DNA of 5,132 bases from Treponema sp. (GTDB taxonomy: Bacteria > Spirochaetota > Spirochaetia > Treponematales > Treponemataceae), in contig JAILNT010000127.1 in the NCBI GenBank assembly GCA_024691265.1, positions 1 through 5,132 of the forward strand, in the 5' to 3' direction. Each line of letters opens with the position of its first letter. The stretch's first letter is position 1. The notes under the pieces are model-generated. The model was not told where the DNA came from. It did no database searches and was given only the letters and a program-made list of their open reading frames with translations. The translations under genes and the position numbers were made by a program. Below, in pieces: positions 1 through 5,132 of the stretch.

Positions 1-111
1 TATTTTAAGTGTATATGCTGTTATGGTAATTATTCTCTTATAAGAGTAAGGCTTGGAACAGGAAGAACACATCAAATCAGGGTGCATATGAAATATATGA
101 ATTGTCCTATA
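1..111 (+). pseudogene. C-terminal fragment of an RluA-family pseudouridine synthase, inverted relative to its N-terminal half
   Basis: Frame 1 of the plus strand is open from the window edge to a TGA at 142-144. Up to base 111 it reads like the C-terminal part of the RluA catalytic domain: YSLIRVRL, then GTGRTHQIRVH (bases 55-87), then MKYMNCPI. In the family this block follows the catalytic Asp by roughly 90 residues and is normally followed by a GD..Y motif and a further C-terminal stretch. Here GD is absent: after CPI the frame reads TIRIYSFLDL and stops, so homology ends at about base 111. The complementary N-terminal half, including S4 domain and catalytic Asp, sits immediately to the right on the minus strand. 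The fragment probably comes from the same gene, turned round. It could instead be the end of a second, truncated RluA paralogue whose 5' part lies left of the window. Confidence 0.85.
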
Positions 112-659
112 ACTATAAGAATATATTCTTTCTTAGATTTATGAATCTTTATTTGCTTTTGAAGCCATTCTTCGCTAGCCCTGTTTTTTGCAGTTATAAT
201 AACTCCAGATGTATCTTTATCAAGACGATGTACAATTCCTGGTCGACGAGTAGCAAGAATATCATTAAGGCTAGCATCTTTTAACTGCTTAATATCCTGC
301 CTACCCCAATGAAAAAGAAGTGCATTAACAAGAGTTCCTGTCCAGTTTCCAGCAGCAGGGTGTGTTACCATTCCCTGTTTTTTATTAACTACAGTAACAT
401 TTTCATCTTCGTATATAATATCAAGAGGTATATTTTCAGCTACAATATCATCAGGAACATTGTCTTCCCATTTTATTTCGATTTTATCTAAAGGCTTAAC
501 CTTGTATGATATTTTCTGCTTCTTATCATTTACAAATACATCTACTAATCCAGCTTTTAACTTTGAACGATTCATTCCGTTTGGTAAACCTGATACAAAT
601 TTATCCAGTCTAATACCAGATTGTATATTTTCCGGAACTATCACAGAAAAATATGACAT
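72..659 (-). CDS. RluA-family 23S rRNA pseudouridine synthase, N-terminal part; C-terminus replaced by inverted sequence
   Basis: Family members convert specific uridines in rRNA to pseudouridine in the cytoplasm. Residues about 16-62 form an S4 RNA-binding domain (RLDKFVSGLP, NRSKLKAGL, VFVNDKK). The catalytic domain starts near residue 80 (IIYEDENVTVVNKKQGMVTHP), and RPGIVHRLDKDTSG at 139-152 carries the catalytic Asp147. KKEYILIVIG at 176-185 matches the family strand containing the conserved Tyr (Tyr179). After Gly185 (base 105) the frame reads QFIYFICTLI and stops, because it is now on the wrong strand of the TGRTHQIRVH-coding segment at bases 1-111. The open frame has 195 residues against about 300-330 for the family, and lacks the rest of the catalytic fold, so as it stands it should be inactive. 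ATG at 659 has a good Shine-Dalgarno (AAGAGGAA, 665-672) and shares a base with the upstream gene's TAA (TAATG). RluD- versus RluC-type specificity cannot be assigned. Confidence 0.9.
   Translation of the reverse strand: MSYFSVIVPENIQSGIRLDKFVSGLPNGMNRSKLKAGLVDVFVNDKKQKISYKVKPLDKIEIKWEDNVPDDIVAENIPLDIIYEDENVTVVNKKQGMVTHPAAGNWTGTLVNALLFHWGRQDIKQLKDASLNDILATRRPGIVHRLDKDTSGVIITAKNRASEEWLQKQIKIHKSKKEYILIVIGQFIYFICTLI
105..111. other. Inversion or chimera junction inside the RluA-type gene
   Basis: RluA-like coding on the minus strand can be followed to base 105 (the Gly of KEYILIVIG). RluA-like coding on the plus strand can be followed to base 111 (the Ile of MNCPI). The two assignments overlap over TCCTATA. 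An overlap of a few bases is what is expected when two inverted segments are joined at a short shared sequence, whether by an in vivo inversion or by template switching in vitro. The exact boundary is uncertain by several bases, because the conserved residues are sparse here. Confidence 0.7.
117..130. repeat. 14-base perfect palindrome next to the junction
   Basis: AAGAATATATTCTT equals its own reverse complement. It lies 6 bases to the right of the junction, within the part that encodes KEYIL of the pseudouridine synthase. Symmetry stops at its ends (T at 116 and T at 131). AT-rich palindromes of this size occur by chance, and this one is explained by coding for conserved residues, so a role in the rearrangement is only possible, not shown. 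Confidence 0.5.
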
Positions 660-1210
660 TAACTTTCCTCTTTATCTTCTTCAGTAGAAATATTTTCTTC
701 GAGTTCTGGAGGAAGAGGAGGTTCATCATAAAACGATTCATTTTCCTCTTCATCAACAGCTTCTATCGTTATAGGCTGCATGGCATTCTGTGCATTTTTT
801 TTGGCTCTGGATTTACTTTTATGCCTTTTTATTAATTGGATAATTAAATCTGTAATACCAAGCCCAACACAAATTGCTGCAGTTGACTTTAATAACATTT
901 TTTGTTCATCAGTATCTAATCCAGCTGCAGAAGAAGACTTTGCAAGAGGATTAGGAATGTAATCAGAACTAAAGTCATGGTCATAATAACGCCAGAATGA
1001 ATAAACTATAGTAGTCTGTAGTAAAACAAAGGGAATAGAGCCAAAAGTAATAATTTCAGTTCTTCTTAAATCTAAAGCATATTGAGGAAATTCACTTTCA
1101 TCATAGGGTTCTGCTGTTGTGTCTTCTGATGAAGATGCTGCAAAAAGCATATTAGAAAAGAAAACGCTACAGATAATAACTGCAATTAATCTTTTGACCT
1201 TATCACTCAT
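659..1210 (-). CDS. Small exported or membrane protein of unknown function with acidic C-terminal tail
   Basis: A 183-residue protein that I do not recognise. Residues 4-24 look like a signal peptide: basic start (KVKR), hydrophobic core, and a possible signal peptidase site after LFA (24/25). A short acidic, Ser-rich stretch follows, then LDLRRTEIITFGSIPF at 46-61, which leads into a hydrophobic segment (about 53-72). A second hydrophobic segment spans about 106-127 and is followed at once by a strongly basic patch (KRHKSKSRAKK, 128-138). The last 35 residues are rich in Glu, Asp and Pro. Topology is ambiguous: a cleaved signal peptide plus two spans would put the basic patch outside, against the positive-inside rule, so one segment may not cross the membrane. 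The ATG overlaps the yggS stop (ATGA, 1207-1210) and has an AAGGTG Shine-Dalgarno at 1215-1220. Its place between yggS and the RluA-type gene gives operon membership but no function. Confidence 0.85.
   Translation of the reverse strand: MSDKVKRLIAVIICSVFFSNMLFAASSSEDTTAEPYDESEFPQYALDLRRTEIITFGSIPFVLLQTTIVYSFWRYYDHDFSSDYIPNPLAKSSSAAGLDTDEQKMLLKSTAAICVGLGITDLIIQLIKRHKSKSRAKKNAQNAMQPITIEAVDEEENESFYDEPPLPPELEENISTEEDKEES
665..672 (-). promoter_or_regulatory. Ribosome binding site of the RluA-type gene
   Basis: AAGAGGAA on the minus strand ends 5 bases before the ATG at 659. It lies inside the last codons of the preceding gene, which fits coupled translation across the TAATG overlap. Confidence 0.7.
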
Positions 1211-1926
1211 TTCACACCTTGACTATAATCTCTTTCTCCAAAAATCGCAGTTCCTATTCTAACTTCGGTAGAGCCTTCTTCTATAGCAATTCTATAGTCT
1301 CCAGACATTCCCATAGAAAGCTCTTTCATAGAAAACTCAGGATATTCTTTACTTAAAAGTTCTGCTGTTTCCCTTAATGATGAAAATGATTTTCTAATCA
1401 CAGCTTCATCACTTGTAAAAGGTGCCATTGTCATAAAACCAAATGGAATAACATGAGGACAATTACCATCTGCACAATATTGCAAAGCTGCTTTCAAACT
1501 TTCTACATCAGGGAAACCAGATTTAGAATCTTCCCCTGTATGAAGTTCAAATAACACCTTTATCTTTTTATCAATCTTTGCACATTGCTTTTCAATTTCC
1601 TGAAGCAGCTCAATTCTATCGACAGATTCAATTACAGAAGCAATTTTTACAGCAGTCTTAACTTTATTTCTCTGTAAACTTCCTATTATATGAAGTTCTG
1701 TTTTTCCTTCTCCAAGCTCTTCATTTATTTTAGCAAATTTTTCATCTGCTTCCTGCACTCTATTTTCACCAAATGCAAGCTGCCCAGCATTAAAAGCTTC
1801 TATTACGCTTTCATAACTGTGAAACTTACTTACTGCAAGAAGTTTTACACTTCCCTCTTTTCTGCCACAAGATTTTTCAATCTCACGAATGTCATTTAAC
1901 ACTTTTAAAAGATTTTCTTTTACCAT
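1207..1926 (-). CDS. yggS: YggS/PLPBP-family pyridoxal 5'-phosphate-binding protein
   Basis: This cytoplasmic family has a single alanine-racemase-like TIM barrel that binds PLP but has no known enzyme activity. It acts in vitamin B6 and amino-acid/keto-acid homeostasis. At 239 residues the length is typical. Motifs in order: LLAVSKF at 29-35 with the PLP-binding Lys34; FGENRVQE at 52-59; LHIIGSLQRNK at 78-88; SVDRIELL; a GEDSKSGF segment; GFMTMAPF; LSMGMSGD at 203-210; and GSTEVRIGTAIFG at 218-230, which contains the phosphate-binding residues. LHIIGSLQ replaces the more common WHxIGxLQ, a mild variation. The ATG at 1926 fits the family's N-terminus. AAGAGGA at 1937-1943 is a Shine-Dalgarno with rather long spacing (about 10-11 bases). 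The gap to the upstream rsmA stop is 21 bases, and the stop overlaps the next start (ATGA). Confidence 0.95.
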   Translation of the reverse strand: MVKENLLKVLNDIREIEKSCGRKEGSVKLLAVSKFHSYESVIEAFNAGQLAFGENRVQEADEKFAKINEELGEGKTELHIIGSLQRNKVKTAVKIASVIESVDRIELLQEIEKQCAKIDKKIKVLFELHTGEDSKSGFPDVESLKAALQYCADGNCPHVIPFGFMTMAPFTSDEAVIRKSFSSLRETAELLSKEYPEFSMKELSMGMSGDYRIAIEEGSTEVRIGTAIFGERDYSQGVK

Positions 1927-1947
1927 AATTTATTTTATCCTCTTAAA

Positions 1948-2811
1948 TTATTTCATAACATTATAAACAGCATCGGAAAGTTTTAGTAACTGCTCAATAG
2001 AGAGTGCTTCAGCCCTGCTTTTTTCATCAATTCCACTATTTTTCAAGGCTTCCTGTGCTTTTTCTGAATTACTTAAAAAGTTAGTAAGATTATTCTTTAC
2101 AGTCTTTCTACGTGCAGCAAACAAGGCTCTTTGCATCTTCATGAACACATCTGGATTTTCACACAAGGGGAAATTCTGCTTTTTTACCATTGTAACAGCA
2201 CGAGAAGCAACATTTGGCTTTGGCCAGAAATTTCCTCCGGCTAAATCTAATAAAGGCTTTACATCATAAGCCCACTGACATAAAACAGAAAAAGAAGAAT
2301 AATTTTCAGTTCCAGGCTTTGCACACATTCTTTCAGCAACTTCTTTTTGTACAGTAAATACTGCCTTGTCAAATCTAACTCCGGCAGAAATTGTATCAGC
2401 TATTATTGTGGCTGCAACATTATAAGGGAGATTTCCAAAAAATCTTTGAGTCTGTCCATTTTCCTCATATTCTTTTTTCCAAGTTTTAAGCACATCGCCT
2501 TCAACTAATTTGAAACGACCTTCTTCATTCTCTTTTTCAAAAAATTCCCTTATACAAGCGGCAAAGCCATGGTCAATTTCGAAAACTGTAAGTTTAGAAC
2601 CTCTTCCTAATATTTCAGAAGTCATAGAACCAAGTCCAGGACCTACTTCCCAAACTATGGATTTTTCATCTATTTCAAGTGCATCAATAAGTCTCTTTCT
2701 TGCATCTCCATTAACAAGAAAATTCTGACCAAATTTCTTTTGCATAGCCATTCCATGCTCTTCCATAAAAGTTTTTAGAGCAGAAGCTGAATTATAATCT
2801 GGACACTGCAT
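1948..2811 (-). CDS. rsmA: 16S rRNA (adenine(1518)-N6/adenine(1519)-N6)-dimethyltransferase RsmA/KsgA
   Basis: RsmA uses S-adenosylmethionine to dimethylate two adjacent adenines in the 3' terminal helix of 16S rRNA, a late step and checkpoint in small-subunit assembly. Numbered from the ATG at 2811, the 287-residue product shows: KKFGQNFLVN at 25-34, the usual family start; motif I EVGPGLGSMT at 55-64; FEID at 77-80, the acidic residue that contacts the SAM ribose; EGDVL at 104-108; the catalytic FGNLPYN at 125-131, where NLPY is the target-adenine motif; PKPNVASRAV; and FAARRKTVKNNL, followed by a helical C-terminal domain. An in-frame start at 2877 would add 22 residues but would overlap comEC by 41 bases. 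The 2811 start has AAGGA 8 bases upstream and fits family length, so I prefer it. It begins 25 bases after the comEC stop. Confidence 0.96.
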   Translation of the reverse strand: MQCPDYNSASALKTFMEEHGMAMQKKFGQNFLVNGDARKRLIDALEIDEKSIVWEVGPGLGSMTSEILGRGSKLTVFEIDHGFAACIREFFEKENEEGRFKLVEGDVLKTWKKEYEENGQTQRFFGNLPYNVAATIIADTISAGVRFDKAVFTVQKEVAERMCAKPGTENYSSFSVLCQWAYDVKPLLDLAGGNFWPKPNVASRAVTMVKKQNFPLCENPDVFMKMQRALFAARRKTVKNNLTNFLSNSEKAQEALKNSGIDEKSRAEALSIEQLLKLSDAVYNVMK

Positions 2812-2819
2812 AATAATAT

Positions 2820-2824
2820 TCCTT
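2820..2824 (-). promoter_or_regulatory. Ribosome binding site that decides the rsmA start
   Basis: AAGGA on the minus strand lies 8 bases before the ATG at 2811, in the 25-base gap between comEC and rsmA. It supports the shorter RsmA (287 residues) over an upstream start inside comEC. Confidence 0.75.
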
Positions 2825-2836
2825 AAAAAATGATAA

Positions 2837-4090
2837 TCAAAAGTTAATAATCGGTAAACTTGAGAAAAAATAGACAATCGTAAAAATCACATTAGCTACC
2901 ATTTGCATAATAACACCAAAAAGGCTGGAAAGAAAAGGTAGGCACAAAGAAACTATAAAAGCAAATATTCCTAAGCTTAGAAATGCTTCAATAAAAGGTG
3001 AAATAACAAGTGAGGCAAAAACTGAAAAGACGGGAAAAGTCTTAAAGAAAAAAGCTGCTACAATACTTGCAACTGATTGAGCAGAACAAGAAACTGCTAA
3101 CGGAGAAGAAATTAATGCTGGCATATATCTTATTAAAAAGCGATTATATATATCAAAAAATATTAAAATGCCAAAAGTTGCGGCATAAGATAAAATAAAA
3201 GATATAGTATATATATGAGAAGGAAATATACAGCAATGAAGTAAAAATACAAAAGATAATATAGCTATTCTGTTAGCGTTTTTAACATGAACAAAAGAAG
3301 CAAAAATCAGTACAATAGAAAATAAAAAAGCTCTAAATAAAGAAGGTGTTATTCCAACAAAAAAAAGAAAAAAGATTTGAAACAGAATAAGAAGAAGTCC
3401 TGAATATTTTTTCCCAATAGTTCTTTTTGAAAACAACAAAATTCCAGAAGAAAGAAAAGAAAGGTGAAAACCAGATAACGCAAGGATATGAGAAAGTCCT
3501 GCATCTCTAAAAGAATTTATTATTACATTATCAAGATATTCTTTGCTCGCAGTTAAAAGAGCCAAAAACAAAGCTCCTGCACTTCCCCATTGATACATTA
3601 ACTTTTTAAATTGCAAATGCAGATAAGAAAAAAAACAATTACCAGCTTTTAATAAATGTATGTCTTTAGCAAAAAAAGAAAAAGAATTGTCATTTTCAAT
3701 GATATTACCTGTGAAAGAAACTTTCTCTCCATAATCTAAAAAAAATAGCTCATCTGTTTTATTTTTGGCTTCTGAATAAAGTTTTCCAGGAAAAAATGCT
3801 TCTACAAAAACAGCTGGTACATATACAGTTAAATCCCCATAAGAAGCGGATTTTACAGAAAAACCATTAACAAGCCCCGTAACTTTATCTGTAGAGCAAA
3901 TAACTTTGTAATAATTACCAGAAGAAGTTTTTGAAGGGATATTTTTTATATAGCCTTGAACAGATGAAATATTTTCAAGGCTCAAAAGACTTCTGAATTG
4001 ATTTCGACAGACTGGAACAATAATCCCTGAATAAAGCAAAATAGCACAAATAAAAGCTGCAATTACACAGGGATTTTTATATAATTTCAA
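2837..4090 (-). CDS. comEC: ComEC/Rec2-family DNA uptake membrane protein, channel domain without the metallo-beta-lactamase domain
   Basis: ComEC forms the inner-membrane channel that takes up single-stranded DNA in natural transformation. The 417-residue product begins with one hydrophobic span (about 8-26). Residues about 35-148 form a soluble, strand-rich region matching the OB-fold-like DUF4131 domain. The Competence domain follows, with several hydrophobic spans from about 170 to the end. Signature blocks are FRDAGLSHILALSGFHLSF at 194-212 (family: GLxHxLAxSGxH) and VGITPSLFRA at 245-254 (family: GxxPSxxRA). The protein stops after the membrane domain, so the C-terminal metallo-beta-lactamase-like domain of longer ComEC proteins (about 700-800 residues) is absent; many family members share this short form. 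The start is TTG at 4090, overlapping the upstream TGA (TTGA). It has AAGG at 4099-4102, and there is an in-frame TAG 11 codons earlier with no other start between. Whether the organism is transformable is not shown. Confidence 0.88.
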   Translation of the reverse strand: MKLYKNPCVIAAFICAILLYSGIIVPVCRNQFRSLLSLENISSVQGYIKNIPSKTSSGNYYKVICSTDKVTGLVNGFSVKSASYGDLTVYVPAVFVEAFFPGKLYSEAKNKTDELFFLDYGEKVSFTGNIIENDNSFSFFAKDIHLLKAGNCFFSYLHLQFKKLMYQWGSAGALFLALLTASKEYLDNVIINSFRDAGLSHILALSGFHLSFLSSGILLFSKRTIGKKYSGLLLILFQIFFLFFVGITPSLFRAFLFSIVLIFASFVHVKNANRIAILSFVFLLHCCIFPSHIYTISFILSYAATFGILIFFDIYNRFLIRYMPALISSPLAVSCSAQSVASIVAAFFFKTFPVFSVFASLVISPFIEAFLSLGIFAFIVSLCLPFLSSLFGVIMQMVANVIFTIVYFFSSLPIINF

Positions 4091-5132
4091 AGCTTCAGCC
4101 TTGCCATTGCATCTCTTGCAGCACTAATTATTTCTTCTGAGTAACCTAAATGCTGTACATTGAAAAGATAATCGAAAGCAACTTTATCACCAAGATTACC
4201 CAATGCATTTATAACTGCTAGAGCTACAGGTGTAGATACATTCTTATTCTGCTCTACCTTTCCATTTAATATATTTAAGTAAGTAGAAAGTATCTGCCCT
4301 GAATCAAGAGAGGCTAGTTTTTCTATACATTTTATGGCCACAATAAATTGCTCATCAGAAAGCAAAGAAGCTTCATATTCCTGTTGTGCTAAAGAGAAAT
4401 AACGATTTACCAAATCACAACTTCTAGTCCAGTTCAATTTGTCAATAATTTTCAAAGACTCTATTTGCAAATCTATTATATCTGAGTTAACTTTAGAAAA
4501 GTCCTCTGCACTATAAATTGCTTCAACCAAAGACTTTTCTGCTAATTCTGCATAAGAAGCATCAGGCATAAGAGTCATATTATGAGTTGCAATTCTAAAT
4601 ACACTTAATTTTCTTGAAACAGAATCTTTTGCCAATATTTCCTCAATATATTTATAAGAATCAGCAACAAGACCTTCAAGAGAAGATTCAAGAAGAGGTT
4701 TATATTCTTTCCAGATATCTTTTTCATAACAAGAAAAAAGAGTTTCAAAGGCTGATTTATCACCATACTTTCCTAAGAAAGCTATCGTCTTTCCATAAGC
4801 CAAAGTTGCCTTATTTCCATTTTCAATACCCTCAAGTAAGAAAGTTTTTATAGATGACATTGAATCAGCAAAATCTTTATTAATATCTGCATTAGTTAGT
4901 TTTTTACTGTCAAATAATTCTCCAAGTTTATCAATTGTAGCAATACGGACAGCATCAGAATTAAAAAGGGAAAAAGAATTATAAAGGACTGCAGAAAGCT
5001 TTTGTAAATCAACATTATCAGATGAAACATTCAAAGCCTCTACACTATATTCTGCAAGAGATTCGAATTCTTTATAACTTTTAGCATCAATAATAGCTTC
5101 GATTCCCTTACAAAAATCTAATGAATAATAAG
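4087..5132 (-). CDS. HEAT-like helical repeat protein, 5' end beyond the window
   Basis: The frame ends with TGA at 4089-4087 and stays open to the right edge, so at least 348 residues are present and the N-terminus is missing. A TTG at 5034 could be mistaken for the start, but the reading continues upstream without a stop into protein-like sequence (CKGIEAIIDAKSYKEFESLA), so that TTG is most likely an internal Leu. The product is soluble-looking, almost wholly alpha-helical, with repeated helix pairs. One unit recurs recognisably: FLGKYGDKSAFETLF (about 4740-4780) and ALGNLGDKVAFDYLF (about 4163-4207), each resembling a HEAT/Armadillo turn and second helix. It ends in AARDAMARLKL, another HEAT-like helix. 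Such proteins are usually scaffolds for protein contacts; partner and role are unknown. A signal peptide could exist in the missing part. The stop overlaps the comEC start (TTGA), so the two are probably translated together. Confidence 0.8.
   Translation of the reverse strand, partial: YYSLDFCKGIEAIIDAKSYKEFESLAEYSVEALNVSSDNVDLQKLSAVLYNSFSLFNSDAVRIATIDKLGELFDSKKLTNADINKDFADSMSSIKTFLLEGIENGNKATLAYGKTIAFLGKYGDKSAFETLFSCYEKDIWKEYKPLLESSLEGLVADSYKYIEEILAKDSVSRKLSVFRIATHNMTLMPDASYAELAEKSLVEAIYSAEDFSKVNSDIIDLQIESLKIIDKLNWTRSCDLVNRYFSLAQQEYEASLLSDEQFIVAIKCIEKLASLDSGQILSTYLNILNGKVEQNKNVSTPVALAVINALGNLGDKVAFDYLFNVQHLGYSEEIISAARDAMARLKL
4099..4102 (-). promoter_or_regulatory. Ribosome binding site supporting the TTG start of comEC
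   Basis: AAGG on the minus strand lies 8 bases before the TTG at 4090, inside the last codons of the repeat-protein gene. With the in-frame TAG a short distance upstream and no ATG or GTG between, it makes TTG the only plausible comEC start. Confidence 0.6.

Noticed and set aside
117..130. The 14-base palindrome as the direct cause of the inversion, through hairpin copying
   Set aside because: A hairpin turn at this palindrome would make the flanks mirror each other. They do not: symmetry ends at 117 and 130, and the strand switch is at about 105-111.
102..284. Plus-strand open frame starting at a TTG at base 102
   Set aside because: It is the antisense shadow of the minus-strand RluA-type gene and is not in the frame that encodes TGRTHQIRVH.
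1927..1947. Possible promoter or terminator between rsmA and yggS
   Set aside because: The 21-base gap holds only a Shine-Dalgarno and AT-rich sequence, with no hairpin and no convincing -35/-10 pair.
2812..2877. A longer RsmA with 22 extra N-terminal residues starting at 2877
   Set aside because: It would overlap the end of comEC by 41 bases, the extra residues do not resemble the family, and the ATG at 2811 has a well placed AAGGA.
4614..4853. 79-residue plus-strand open frame inside the repeat-protein gene
   Set aside because: It lies antisense to a well supported gene, has low-complexity composition and shows no recognisable domain.

Overview
The window is AT-rich and almost completely coding. 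Six genes lie head to tail on the minus strand, with gaps of no more than 25 bases or with short overlaps, so they read as one operon transcribed from right to left. The protein set, the AT-rich composition and the use of TTG as a start suggest a spirochaete of the Treponema type. That assignment rests on general resemblance, not on a search.

In transcription order (right to left): (1) a helical, HEAT-like repeat protein whose 5' end lies outside the right edge; (2) a ComEC/Rec2-type membrane protein that starts at TTG inside the stop of the repeat gene; (3) rsmA (ksgA), the 16S rRNA adenine dimethyltransferase; (4) a YggS/PLPBP-family PLP-binding protein; (5) a small exported or membrane protein of unknown function with an acidic tail; (6) an RluA-family rRNA pseudouridine synthase. 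Several junctions have overlapping stop and start codons (TTGA, ATGA, TAATG), which points to translational coupling. No terminator, promoter, RNA gene, CRISPR array or insertion sequence was recognised. The theme is housekeeping: ribosome RNA modification (rsmA, rluA-type), vitamin B6 homeostasis (yggS) and DNA uptake (comEC).

The striking observation is at the left edge. The pseudouridine synthase is cut in two and its halves lie on opposite strands. The N-terminal part (S4 domain and the catalytic HRLDKDTSG motif) is on the minus strand and loses family resemblance at about base 105. Bases 1 to about 111 on the plus strand encode the C-terminal RluA signature (TGRTHQIRVH). The two parts meet tail to tail within about 7 bases. 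This is either a real small inversion inside the gene or a fold-back chimera from amplification or assembly; sequence to the left of base 1 would decide. Apart from this I see ordinary chromosomal genes and no clear sign of an undescribed system.
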